A stretch of DNA of 64,000 nucleotides, taken from Xiphias gladius. Its lineage: Eukaryota > Chordata > Actinopteri > Istiophoriformes > Xiphiidae. Position numbers and translations under genes: made by a program. How positions within the stretch are numbered: position 1 is the first letter of the stretch; each line of letters begins with the position of its first letter. Positions 1-12,715 of the stretch are shown piece after piece. The notes under the pieces are model-generated. The model worked only from the letters and a program-made list of their open reading frames with translations, did no database searches and had not been told where the DNA came from. The stretch spans positions 6,618,521 through 6,682,520 of the forward strand of contig NC_053418.1 of NCBI RefSeq assembly GCF_016859285.1, written 5' to 3'.

Positions 1-1635
1 AAGCCAACTCTTGACCTATGGTATAACAACACTTTGCACGGTGAATCAAGAAAGTTTGGTTTGACTTTGGTTTGTCTTTGTAATCTGAAGTGTTTGGCAA
101 CTATCCCCGAGGAACAGTTAGTCAAGACTTGAGCTGTGCTTTTAAAGTTGTTTTTTTTAGAACAAAAAAGTCAACTTTTGTATCCCCCAAAAAGAAGCCA
201 CACGAAAAAAAAAAATGGAATTGTTCATTTTGAAGTAGGAAGGAGGGAGCAGAGGTTAGGAGTAAAACGCTGCCGCTCTGATGTTCGTGAGGGATGCCAC
301 TCTGCTGCCCTGAAACAGTGACACACTGTGTCCAAAATAGCCTCATTTTCTCCATATTTTAATTAGCGAAATTGGATTTTTAATTATCAATCAAACCCTA
401 ACAACCACTAACCATGGTCCTTTCGGTCAATACCGATGCCGGTATTTGTCATTTCATGCAGCACCACCATGTTGCTAATATCCACCAGTGATTGTAGACG
501 TTGTCACCAAATGTCTACAATCACTCAGATGAGCCACTTGAACATGATAGTGGGAACATTTAATTTTTTATTCTGTAAAGCACGTTAAAAGATACAGTAA
601 CAGGCGTCTAATTGCTGTATCTTTGTAATCAGCTAGAAGGTTGTTTTGCTCTTTTTGCCAAAAGAGCCACAATTCCACACAGCAAATAGGACAGAGAAGC
701 CAGACGGCTAAACTGCGGCTTCAGTCTAGAAACGTCAGTCTAACAGCTTGAGCTTAAAAGCCCGCATCAGTCGAACCCTGTCCTGCGCTCCTGCATCAGG
801 GCATCGCGACCTGACAAAGCATGGGAACCAGCCTGTTAGCAGTTAGGATCTCCTACGCTGATAAATAAATGCCGACGGCGACGCACGCACATTTTCACTC
901 AGCCAGCCTGCAGAGTCAGCAGGAGCAGGGGTAGATTCCCATCAGGTGGTTTGTGAGCGGAGTCTGAGTGGCTTCCCACAGGTGACCGCTGTCGTGGTAG
1001 ACAACACAGGCTGATGACGCATGCGTTTGTGCAGTTGGTGCATTTTATAGCTGGAGTCAGTAGTTGAGCGTTTTCGAAAGAGTTGGCCCTCCCCTACTAC
1101 ATGAGGCGCTGGGACCACGTGAAGCTACATGAAGCGTATCCGGAAGAAAAATGGGGAAAATTGACATCAGCGAGATTGAAGATGGTGACATCGGAATAGA
1201 GCTGCTACTTCATACATCAACAGGACTGTATAAATGATGGGGAAAAAACTGCTTTTGCCAAGAATAATAACATTCCTCTATAATATTTGCTGGCACAAAC
1301 AATTGAAATACTTTGAAACTTGATATTGTTGTTACTGTAAGATATGAGCTTCAGTTGACAATTTCTTCTCAAGCTGGATGAATCCGCAAGTGCTCACGTG
1401 GCCACGCTCCCGTGGCTCTCTGTGACGTGGTGCGACAGGGAACTGGAAAGTATCGTACCGGAATACAGACGTCTTCTCCCATAAAGGGGACGCCAACACG
1501 TGGAATGGGCCGCCTACTGAACCTAAAACAACGATGCTGTCAACATTTGAAAACGAAACTGAAAGAATTTTTAAAAATCAAATATCAATATCAATTTTAA
1601 TATCAATCAATCATGATTGATTGGGGGGGTTAGGT

Positions 1636-1700
1636 ATGTATATGTATATATGTATATGTGTATATATGCTATATGTGTATGTGTCTGTATGTGTATGCCG
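1636..1700. repeat. TATG/TATA-rich microsatellite
   Basis: Imperfect TATGTATA and TATGTGTA units. Confidence 0.75.
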
Positions 1701-2323
1701 GCAAGTCTGACCGCTGTTTTTATAAGTTCAACCACGTAGTTTAACTCTCGCCGTAAACACGTTTTATGTCTCATTTCAAAGGCCCTTCTAGGGCGCCGGG
1801 CATTGGAAGTTAGCAGTAGCTATAAATGCTGTGAAGCATTGCATTGGATAGCTGCCGTGCAGTTCTCTATCTGTACTGCATCTGTACCTATCAAATAAAC
1901 ATGAAAATGAAATGACGGTATAAAAGTGTAGAAAATTCCCTCCTCTGCCCAACCTCTTCCTGGCTGATTTCCTGGTGCAGATCTCAACTGTAGAAAAAGA
2001 GCTAAAGCCAGCTCAAATTCTGTACACAGTAGTTTTGCTGTCAAACCAATCCGAACTACTTTAGAAGGTTTGAACATCTCTTGTCTTATGACAACTGAGC
2101 AAACTGGTGTGAGAGGAGAACCTAGAGCAGCGTACAGGTCCAGAACATATACCGTATGTACAGTACATCTATTTATATGTGTATTTATTTATCTATCCAT
2201 CTATCACTCACAAACAAACTTTATTTATGCTCACTGGACAACATAGGGTGGCATGCTATTCATTCATTTAACAAATCACATTTCAACTTTCTGTTTTTCT
2301 CTCTGATGCAACACGACTTTGTG

Positions 2324-2449
2324 GTTGTTTTGCTTCTCTCTTTAGTCGTTTTGTGTCTCTCTGTGGCCGTTTTGAGTCTCTTCATAGTCTTTTTACGTCT
2401 CTTTATAGTCGTTTTGAGCCTCTTTGTGGTTGTTTTGAGTCTCTGCACA
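2324..2449. repeat. 21-base minisatellite, six units
   Basis: The unit is like GTCGTTTTGAGTCTCTTTGTG, at 2324, 2345, 2366, 2387, 2408 and 2429. The period is a multiple of three, so both strands stay open, giving a spurious Lys/Thr-rich or Leu/Val-rich peptide. A CCCC(T/G)GACC-GGGCC(T/C) type tail follows to about 2620. Confidence 0.85.
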
Positions 2450-5400
2450 GGTGTTTTCTTTCTTTTAACTGAGCTTCCAAATTAAGAAACATGTATAACA
2501 GTCCCCTCTTAGAGAGGCTAAGGCCCAGGAGCCCCCCGACCTCGCCCGGTAGGCCCTTTCCCAAACGCAGGTGGCAACTGTCAGGCCCTTATTTGTTTAA
2601 TAAACTACAGAGTCTTACATAGACGTTACAGGTAAAACAGCTGCCAAAAAGGGAGAGCAAACATCAAGCAGACGTTCAAACCCTGAGGGCAGACAGAGAA
2701 ATAGTTAAACAAGGAGGCGGAGGTCATGATGAGAAGCTGGTCTAACTGTGTTTAACCTAAATTGAAATCCGTCTGTTTACTTACACACTATAATCAGATT
2801 AAGGCAATACTATATGGTATTTTCATGCAAATGTATCAGTCTGGTTATCGTTACCATATTAAGCTCATAATCATCTTTGGCTGTTTGGCTGTTAACCCAC
2901 CTAGACTTTAGCGCAGCCATTCAATTAATTTAAGCACTTGAAAGGATAGCCTGGTTTCATTTGGTGTTTTGTATTTACATGTGAACCAAATGCGACTTAA
3001 AGTATACAAAGCATACAAGCAGGAGGTATACTGACATAATAATGGACTAAAAACTGAGTCCTGTGGCACAACACAGGTAAGATGGGAAGGGGAGGACGAG
3101 GCATTACTAGTAACAGAGAATGTGCTGGGGTGGAGATATGATTTCAACCAGTAAAGGGCAAAATCATGGATGCTGACCCACTACTCAAGGAAGTGAAGCA
3201 AGATGCTACGGTCACCCATGTCAAATGCAACGCTAAGGTCCTAGTAGTGTCAGAACTGAGCGGTCGCCGGCATCGGCTGCGGCGCACACTCGACGGCGTG
3301 GTCGGGCACTGCGCTCGGTTGGCTTTCAGCTCAGGTTCGGGTTAACGAGCGGACGCACACAGAAACCAGTGCTTGTCATGGAAGTCATACGTTTAAACAG
3401 CCCAGATGGATGGTGTGGTTTGCGGGAGGCAGCGCAGACACCAGCAGCAAGGCCCTCTCTTTATATGCTACTAATTTGTGTTGCCGAATCGTGAAATTTA
3501 GCTGCATCGTTGCATTAAGACAATAAGATAAATATTTGGGAGAGAACTGGCTTGTTGGTGCAGGAAAAAAAAGCCACCAGGACACAATCTGGATGTTTAC
3601 ATTTTGTGTTTAATAAAGTGGCTGATGAGAGGAGGTTCCCAACATTGGACCTATCTCTTGAGTTTGCGTTTTGTTAAATGCTGCTCATCCCCTCCTTCAC
3701 CTGTAAACACTAACGTTCTATTGACATGTCAAACACTGGACTTTCACGCCGACTAGGTCACTGTTTGACCCGTGTCTCAACCCAGCTCTTTTTCAGGGTC
3801 ATTCGGTGGTATCAGTTTACACTAATTTGACGGTCGTCTCCCAGGGGAGTAGCGCTCACATGCTGCTGCACCACAGCAGGACACACTCTGCTCTGCACTT
3901 GTGGCAAAATAACAAATATTACCAACCCCGCCCCCCACCCCCAAAAAAATCCTTCATCCATTCTGTAAGTTTTAACATACTTCCAAACATATACCTATTA
4001 AAAGCTGTATTTCATTTAAATAACTCCCTATTGTGCTGTTGTTCATTGTGATAAGGGGAAATGTGTTTATTGTATCGCATTGTGAGGTAGAGAGTAAACA
4101 GGATTTGTGTTGATTTCCTTCTCATTGTGCCGACCTGGGGGTTGGGGTCTGCACCACTGGTGCAGCACAGATGGAGAGACCTGTTCTACTTTATAAGCCT
4201 CATAAAACAGAGACAGCTGCTCAGGGTTGGATCAAATCAGACAACTAAACCACCACACTGTTGGCTACAGTGGCCCTCATCTTTTACGTGATGCATGTAT
4301 AGGTTTATTTGGAGTACATTATACTCTAAGGTGGTGGTTTAAAGCCTTATTTTAATTCCAGCCACTTGATGAGGGATTGCAATATACCTTGGTCTAACAG
4401 ATCTGCGCTCGTTACCCCTGACGGTCCGCATGTGACCAGATCAGTTGGTGTTCAGGATTTTTTAATGTGAGGATTTTCCGAATGCAAGTTCTTTCATTCA
4501 AACAACTGCACGAGTAATGGTAGGTCGACATGCATACTAGCCGACTAGGTCGAGCTTAAATGTCTCCAGAAATGCATTGTGGGCGCAATCAAACCTGTAT
4601 TAAAGCTGTTCAAAATGCAATATTAGTTCTGTTTGTCAGCTACATTCGCCTGGTTTTACTTTAGTTTAGTTGTAGTTTATTTGTCAAGGACAATGTTCAC
4701 AATAATGATAAAAGAATAAAATATTTGTGATGGCGCTGGAGTCGGCATGCAAAGGCTAAAATCTGTCTGGATCTGTCCCTGGTCAGATGTTAAAAAAGGC
4801 ACCATAAAAGTAGAGTTTAAATTATGTTTGGCACATTTGGATTTCTTTGTCTAGTTCTACTGTAATCAGAAACCTTAGTCTCACTACCTGTCCTGTGCCT
4901 TTATGTGTTTTTAGCAATTCTGTACTTTGACACAAACAATATCCATGCATGAAATATATTTGTATGAGTAATTCTCTTAACTTTTATAACTTAGCAGTAA
5001 CCCGGGTGCTTTTCTATCTTATCCTAAATTAAATGGTAACAGGAATACAGTACATAATCATGCATGTATCCATTGTCATGACCATTTAACCATTTCACTT
5101 TTGCTTGTTATGTCGGTGACGTAACATAAACTTGTTCAACTGCTGCACTCACTGTATTTCATGAATGAGCTTTCTGCCAAGCTTGTGCGAAGTTAATATC
5201 ATTCCGCATAAAAGATCTTCTGTTCCGCCTTTGAGAAAGTGCGTGGGTGGGCGCCGGGCAGCCTGCAGCGGCAGATGTGGTGTGTACGGGACAAGTCAGG
5301 ACAAGCTGATGCGGCTCACTGCCATGTAACGTAACTGTAAGTCAGTTTGGTTTGTGTCGTTGCATCTAGTTGATGGACCTGCTGTAGGGATGGTTTTGGT

Positions 5401-6227
5401 CAACTGTGATCTAAAGATGGTTGTCAGATACTTTGTCACTACTGTATGTGGACTAATAGAGAAAATGAAAAAAAAAAAAGCAGTGTCTCATGTCTGCAAC
5501 ACAATCTCGTCTTCTACTGTCCGTTAATATATGAAAATCCAGAAAAATCCAGAGTTATTCTATGTTTTTCCTTTTTTCATAAACAAATCCCACAAAAAGA
5601 CCAAAACCAAAAAATGTGTTAGATGTTTCTCAATCCTTTCCAACTTCCCTAACCTGTCTGTGGAGCTCAGCCCCAGGCCCATTCATTCCTACCGAAGACA
5701 TAAATGATGAAAAACAGTTCACAAACTTATAACTTCTTTTTTTTTTAGAAAGGCTGTGTCATTTCCTTAAACATCTAGTCACTATAGTTTTTTTTATCAT
5801 TTACAGCAGCAGGATAATGAATGTGGGATTAACTCAAAATAAACTACAGTTGCTCTAGTTGTCGCTGTCGTGAACTACTGAAGCTTTTTTCTGTCTCTCC
5901 CTAACTTTAACCAAGTGCTGTAAGTGTCTAAACATAACCATAAAAATGTTTAATGATGCTGTAGACACAACACGTGAGACATTAAACTGCAAGATCGGAT
6001 ATTTCTGCGGAAAACGAGCATGTTGTCTGTGGTCATTTAACTGATGCGTTCAACATATTTGCAACTTGCTAAATACGTAAATGAGCAAAACGCCCTTGCT
6101 GCATTATTACAAAATGTAATCAGGCCGCAGTTACATTTCCTTCAAAATGGATCCGCTGTTGAAAATGAGTTACTAATGTAGGAGGCAGGGTTGGCCTGTG
6201 GCAAGGGGTCGGAAGTCAACATTGCTT

Positions 6228-6270
6228 CATTTTCAGGGGTCACAAGCCACAAAGGTTGGGAACCACTGTA
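6228..6270. mobile_element. Fragment of a hAT-like MITE end
   Basis: GGGGTCACAAGCCACAAAGG followed by TTGGGAACCACTG resembles the right end of the element at 36143-36468. The left end was not found. Confidence 0.5.
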
Positions 6271-8450
6271 GGAGACAAAACCGTGTTATCTGACACCAGA
6301 ACCTTTGCAGATAAGTGAAAATGCTAGGATTTGGATCACTGAAAACATTTTGGCATGACATTGTTTCCACTGAGTTTGGCCAGTAAGAATAAAAATAACA
6401 GATAAGAATAATAAATAAAATAGAAAAAATAAAATAATCTCAGAAACATGGGGTAAATCTGTACAAACTCTTTTTGGGGTTTTTTTTAGCGTTTAAGTGA
6501 CTATAAGACTATAAACTAACATACAGGAAGAAAAACAGTCCCTAGAAGTGTCCATTTCTTTCAAACACTCTCCTGAGGATTATCAAGTGAAATTATTATT
6601 GTGATTACAAGTGACTCAAGCACATCATGTAGCAGAAACGTGAACAACTGTCAGACGTTTTATCTCTGTCTGCTTCCCAGTCATGCTTGACATCACCTCC
6701 TCATATATACATGTAGTCACACACAGTAAGATGTGTTCATTATCTATACACTTCATCTTGAAAGTGAAGGCATGACACTTACAGTAAATGACCCCTGAAA
6801 AATGAACTGCTCTAATCCCCTGACCCATCAACAGACCGGCTTCCTCTGTTTGGCTTCTGAGTGCTGACTACATCACTGCAGCTGTTGCGCTGACGGCTTC
6901 CCTCTTTGTCACTGCACTCCTCTGTGATTGTGGTTTGGCCTAAATGATTTGCTGTTTCATTATCCCGATCTGAAGATGATCCTACAGTCATTTTAATGTT
7001 AACCCTAATAGATCTGTACGTAAATTGGCTCTACCAAGTGGAGACGGCCTCAAAAGATGACTTCCAGATGTCTAAAAATCTAAATATCCCACACTCCACT
7101 CTTTCCACTACTGTTCTCAAAGGGCCCCTGAAGGATCGAACTAGTCCCAAGCAAGTCATTTGTAGCTTCTTCCGAGCCCTTTGGTCTTGTTCCGTTTCCA
7201 GAGAATTATTGCAACCAAGCCATTTCTAATTATACAGTCTTGTTTACTCACACATTCGCAGACAGGTAACAAGCTTTATGGATGGGGAAAGAATTGACCT
7301 TACTACCCCCACATCCCCTGAGGGACTCTCATTAGTTGTACAGGATTGCTTGTCCAGTTGAGCTAAAGGTCTGTAAAACACAAGGAACTGTGTGGGCGGT
7401 ATGTAATTTATAATGTCTTTATAATGTCTCTCTGTTTTTGTGTTTCTGTATCGGTTTTTTTGCCCCCTTATCATCCTGAGTACTTTCATTCAGACGCACA
7501 TGGACTTTTCTGGATTTGTTTCTAGGAAGGAAGACTTGCTCTGGTATATTTAGATTTTTTTTGTCTTTGTCAAGCCACATGATTGCTGGTCATCACCCAT
7601 CCCTTTATCAACTTTTTTTTTAAATCTCTTCACTGATTAAACAGCAAGTATATAATATTTCCAGATATCAAACTTGACAATATAAATGATGAATTATTAG
7701 ATCTCTAATTTACCCAGGGGCCACGGTTTGTGAAGTGTTGTATCCGTTTATCCATTCTCTTCCTCCTATTTCTCATTTCTAAGAGAATGACAAGAACCAT
7801 GCACAAAAGCTTTATCAGCTCTTTTGTATGTCTTTCCTTTTCCCAGTAAACAAAACTGGTTTGTTCAGGGCCCTACCTTTAACAGCAGGCGTTTGAATTA
7901 TAGTCAAAATCTACATCGCATCCACCAGTCAAACAGTTCTTAAAGGTAAGATGTCCACTACGATACAAAGCATACCTGAGGGAAGGAAAATAGGCTATTG
8001 TATTGCAGTTGTATTATTTCCTTAGTGTTTCAAACATGGATTAATGTATCCTGGTGTTGCTGTATTGTTCTTATCAGGGAGGAGGGTTTTCTGACTTTAT
8101 TGTTGAATCATAGCTTATGTTGCTCAAAGTGAGGAAATGCAGGCGAGGGTCTTTGGCTCCTGCTTTCCTGCAGTAGCAAGGTTAAGGGAAGGAGGTGGCT
8201 GCTGAGAATCTTTGTGGCAACTATATTTTTAAGATTGTTTGGAGAACTCTGCTCCAGAGTCTTTTCTTAATTTCTGGAAAGCGTTTTGCGGCTATCTCAT
8301 GTGGACCAGTAAGTGAAAAACGAAGAAATGAAGAAATTTTGAGGTCATTCCTGACCCTGGGAGTTTGACAAAGTAATCTCAACAGCAGTAGCAGGAATTC
8401 AGTAGTCACGGAGATGGTCAGGTCCTACTTTAGGGACTTAGTATACACCG

Positions 8451-8922
8451 AGCCTGGAAACCAGACCAATCAGCAAGCTCATGTTTATTTGCTCTTGCAG
8501 ATGGGTCTTGCTCCCCTCCCATACAAACAGATTTCCGTCCATCCTGAGACAGGTTGGGACAGTCACAAACCTTTATCTAAAATGGGGCTGATTTGATACG
8601 ATGACTAACAGAGGAGTGCTGCTGAAAAACTTTTGTTAACGACCAAGATGGCTGCCGCTGATGTGGAGTGGCCTGTTGAATCCGCTATAGCGACAGTATT
8701 AAACTAACTGGACGGTTTATTTCCTAAAAGAAGAAACAGCAATAGTCCGTTTACATTTTTCTACATCACACATTTAGTTGCTCTGATTTTTTGTAGGCCT
8801 ATCCAGTTGCAACCAACAGTATTGCGCTCTGCAACCGTTGATAACACCCTTTGAAAATTGAAAACGAATCGAGAGGTTTTGGACCCAGTCGCAAATGCGA
8901 AATGGTCTGGCAATGCCAGGCT
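8451..8922. mobile_element. Non-autonomous DNA transposon (MITE-like) with target-site duplication
   Basis: The inverted ends are AGCCTGGAAACCAGAC and, as reverse complement, AGCCTGGCATTGCCAGAC. They are flanked by AGTATACAC(C/T)G at 8440-8450 and 8923-8933 (10 of 11 bases identical). There is no transposase inside. Confidence 0.75.
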
Positions 8923-11613
8923 AGTATACACTGTCACAACTGCTTGTTGGATGGACTGACAGCTTCAGAAACACCCTCCACCCGCAACTTTGCTTTCACG
9001 TTGACATCCAAGTCGTATTTGCAGCTGTTAGATCTGACTTAGCAGTTAATGATACGGAGTGCCTGAAAAAACAAGAAACATGTCCACTTCACATCAGCCA
9101 AAGTCCATTGTTCAGTGTATCTGATATACCGTTACACTGTCAGTGAACACTATTTTTAACCGTCACATGACCCACTCTGTAATCATACAACTGTCTTGAG
9201 TGGACCAGTGATGGGACTGCTTACAAGTCAAGATGGTAATCTTTCCCATTTCTAAAACAAATAATAATGTTAAAGCCTCGAAGACATATAAATACTTTGG
9301 AGTTATGAACGTGTGGCTTTCTGTTTGTTTTAATGTCTGCTTGTGAGCCAGCTCCTCACTAAAACAGGTGTGCACTTTCCCTCATTCTTTTGAATTTTTT
9401 CCATCCCATGCGATGCGAACGAACATTAGGTCACTTAATGACAAATGAACCATCTCCGTGACCACTGAGCAAACTCCATCCACTGATGAAGACCATGGAA
9501 TGCAGTTATCTCACAACGTAGAACTGGACTGGACTGAAGTCTTAATTATTAGCCACGGTCAAAAAAGAAATACAATCACGTTTCCACCTCCCGCTAATGG
9601 GAATAAGGTTAACCTGTCAAAACTACTGACCAAGAAAGTTAAAATGTCATTAGGACTGTTTCCTGTGCTACTACCCATTAAGCTAATTACACTAATGATA
9701 GCTTGTGTGTTGCATGCCATCAACAACATACGTTTGTCACTTTTATGTCTGCTGCAGCTGCTTCCCAGTATTGTGGTGCCCCAGCTACGCAAGCACAATG
9801 TGCGGACAGCCAGACGCAGCGGGTCAGTGGTTCTCCAGCCCCGCGTGAAACAGAGTCATGGGAGGTCCAGAGACTCTGGTTCTGTTTTTGGACACATAAT
9901 CACAAACAGGAAGTCCCTGCAAGCCTGTCACACAGGGCCACTTCCTCCTTTTGTTTACATGGGGGTTGAATTTAACTCCGAAAGACAAAGTTGTACCAAT
10001 TCATGCTGCTCCAGCATCCATTCTGCCCCTGTTACTCTTGCCCCTCGCTCTTTCTGTTTCTCAGTCTGCTTCAATTAATCTTCTTTCGTGTTCCGAAGCC
10101 TCATTGAAAATAACGTTGAAAATGAGCTGTTTAGGTAATTGTGCCACATTTACAGTGATTTTTGTAAGTCAGTGTTTATTAACGTGAATTTTTTAATATT
10201 AATCATGACTCCTTGGGTCTGTCAGGAGCAAAGCAGCAAGTCGGCTGATGATACAATAAAGCCACAAAGTGCGCAGAGTGAATAATCAGTTGGGTCAACA
10301 ATATGTCAGACTTTAATGATGCGGATCAAATTTTGTTTCCAGTTTACAGTCAGAGTTGGTTTCTTTTAACCCAACCCTGTCTCTGAGAAAATACATTTAT
10401 ATACGACTAATTTGCAACAGCCAATACCTTTTGAAAAAAATCCATCCCGGCGTCAATAAAAAAAAAAAAAAAAGGATTTCTCCATTTCTATCCTCTGCTT
10501 TCACAGTTTATCAATTCACAAATTAAAAATGTGCTTAAAAACAGGTGAACGGAAACCAGCTTGTGTTGGAGGTCAGTATATTTTGGGGCAAAGGTTCAAT
10601 TTAGTATCTTTGTGTGATGTTGCACTTGCACATTTGGTGTAAAAATTATGTTTGGTGTAAAAAATTAGGTTATCATATATCATATATCTTGCAGTGAACT
10701 GTGCAGTTATGATCAGAGAGGGGACGGGATTGACAGGCCTTAAGTGGAGATAATTGTTTCATCTGTAGTGGAACAAACTAAAACTGACAAGCTGCTTTTA
10801 CGGGTGCAATAAAGCTTGCATTCATTGCACAGTTTTTTTTGTTTTGTTTTTTTTTATACTTCACTTGTGAAAAGGTACCACAGTTCAGATTTCCCTTTCA
10901 AAGGAATGCATCTAGCTTGTTGTGGCTTTAAATGTAGCGTGACACACCTCTGAGCTACTGTTCCCAGGCGGAGAACACAATTCCTTTGTTCCTTAAATAT
11001 TTGATAATTACCAAAGGGAGAGCTGTTACCCCTCTGCATACCACCATGCCTTACCTTTTTGTGCTCCGCTACTGTGAAAAATATACCACTCCTTGCATTG
11101 TGTGAAGTCTCAGCCATCACACAAAAAAGCTATTTTTACAATAAGAAGTAATTTATTGGAAAAAGTAATATCAGAAGCTGTGTTTTGAGGATGTAAAAGC
11201 TTGTCAAGGGGATTATGTGTTTCTTTAAATGTTAGCTTCCCAGTATTACACTGAGGCTATTTGCCTGAGGCGCAGCCAGGAAAAAAAAAACGCTGTGTTT
11301 GAGGGAGTTTGGGAACTATGCGGCCTTTCCCGTATTAGGATTTCCCAAGGGACTCTGTAATTACACTTTTCCTCCATCTATCCCTCATTCCATCTTTCAA
11401 ATTAGGCTTCCTCTTCTCACTTATAACACATCTCACTTTACCTTTGTTTCTGCCTCTACCATCCTAATGTCATTCACTCTAAATTGCCATGCCCCTCCTC
11501 TATTTTAGTCTTTCATTCTTTGTTTTTTCTTTTTACATTTCACTTTCCAGCCAGGAGCATTTCACTCCCACACACACAGTGGCACTGCCATGTGTCAGAG
11601 GTCCAAGCTTGTT

Positions 11614-11643
11614 TCACCCCCCCCCCCCCCCAAAAAAAAAAAG
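11614..11643. repeat. Poly-C followed by poly-A
   Basis: About 15 C's run directly into about 12 A's. Confidence 0.85.
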
Positions 11644-12279
11644 ATTTAAGTTAAAACACAAAACGTACTATGAAATATAAAAATAGACTTAATTCACATG
11701 CGATGAAAGGCCTGTTTTGTTGCCTAAAAAAAAAAATCCCAATCAAGAGCAATGACATGCTATCAAATATAGACGGACTCATGCACAAGTCTCTGACAAG
11801 ATAATCAAGATGGTCACTGTTGTTGTTGCTTTGATCATTTGCCAAAACAAAGAGCCTAGAAATCACCAAAATCTGCCACACAAGAACACATTCAGCAATT
11901 GCCAAATTTTACATGATGATGTCACCAAAGGGCACCATATTCTCCAATGTTGAATCACTTCCTGCAGAAAGAGGGCCACCACCTAACATTATAGTTAGGT
12001 GCGTCACCTTTTCCCAGTCACAGCCCATTTTGCTCTAATTTTGGCATACTTTTCCTCACTTTTCTTCACTTTTCTTTTTATGTAGTTACAGAGCCCAGCC
12101 CCTCGTTTGCACACATTTTTGAGACATTACACAGACAAAGGGAAATGGAGCAAAGAGAGGTAAAAGTACATCATGAGCTGCCAATGAAACCTGTCTGTTC
12201 GAAAGTAAGGGTGTGGTTCTTTACCGTAACTCGAGGACAAGTCTGCTCTGAATGTAACAGCCTTCATTTAGAATCCGTA

Positions 12280-12715
12280 TACAGCACTATGTAAGTGTTA
12301 GGCACAAAAAGTAAAGTGAGGATTCTTTCAAAGAGTTTTTATTTACCAATTAACTTCATACAACAGGAAAAAACTCAATCAAATCAATATTTTGGTTGAC
12401 CACCCTTTTGCCTTTAAAACAGCATCAATTCTCCTAGGTACACCTTTGCATAGATTTTCAAGGTACTTTGCAGGTAAGTTGTTCAAAGCATCTTGGAGAA
12501 CCTGCCACAGTTCCTCTGTGGATTTAGGCTGTCTCAGTGTCTTCTGTCTCCTCATGTAATCCCAGACTGACTCCATGATGCTGACATCAGGGTTCTGTGG
12601 GTGCCAGACCATCTGTTGCAGGACTCCTTGTTCTTTTCGCTGAAAAAATTTGGGACCGATCAGATGCCTCCCTGACGGTACATCTAAAGGGCTTGAACTT
12701 TTCCACAGTACTGTA
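12280..12715 (-). mobile_element. Tc1-like transposon, internal-deletion derivative with both termini
   Basis: The left end reads TACAGCACTATGTAAGTGTT and the right end, on the minus strand, TACAGTACTGTGGAAAAGTT, so the terminal inverted repeats are recognisable. Between them lies the C-terminal part of a Tc1/mariner transposase on the minus strand and little else. At about 436 bp it is far shorter than a full 1.2-1.6 kb element. Confidence 0.85.
12379..12668 (-). pseudogene. Tc1-like transposase, C-terminal fragment
   Basis: The minus strand encodes EQGVLQQMVWHPQNPDV followed by ESVWDYMRRQKTLRQPKSTE and further C-terminal residues to a stop at 12379. This is the end of the DDE domain, including the last acidic residue (E of ESVWDY) and the Tc1 tail. 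Just before it, HLIGPKF is joined directly to QRKEQG, which points to a deletion that removed the second catalytic Asp region. It cannot be active. Confidence 0.85.

Larger units (their letters stand above)
1..8439. other. Non-coding, AT-rich, repeat-bearing DNA
   Basis: No gene was found. Open frames are short, with neither recognisable domains nor splice-linked continuation. Besides the repeats listed separately, I see nothing definable. Confidence 0.6.

Noticed and set aside
2260..2485. Lys/Thr-rich (minus) and Leu/Val-rich (plus) open frames
   Set aside because: Both are translations of the 21-base minisatellite.
9458..10078. 206-codon open frame on the plus strand
   Set aside because: It begins inside a dispersed repeat related to 28620-28740, shows no domain or biased composition, and overlaps several other open frames.
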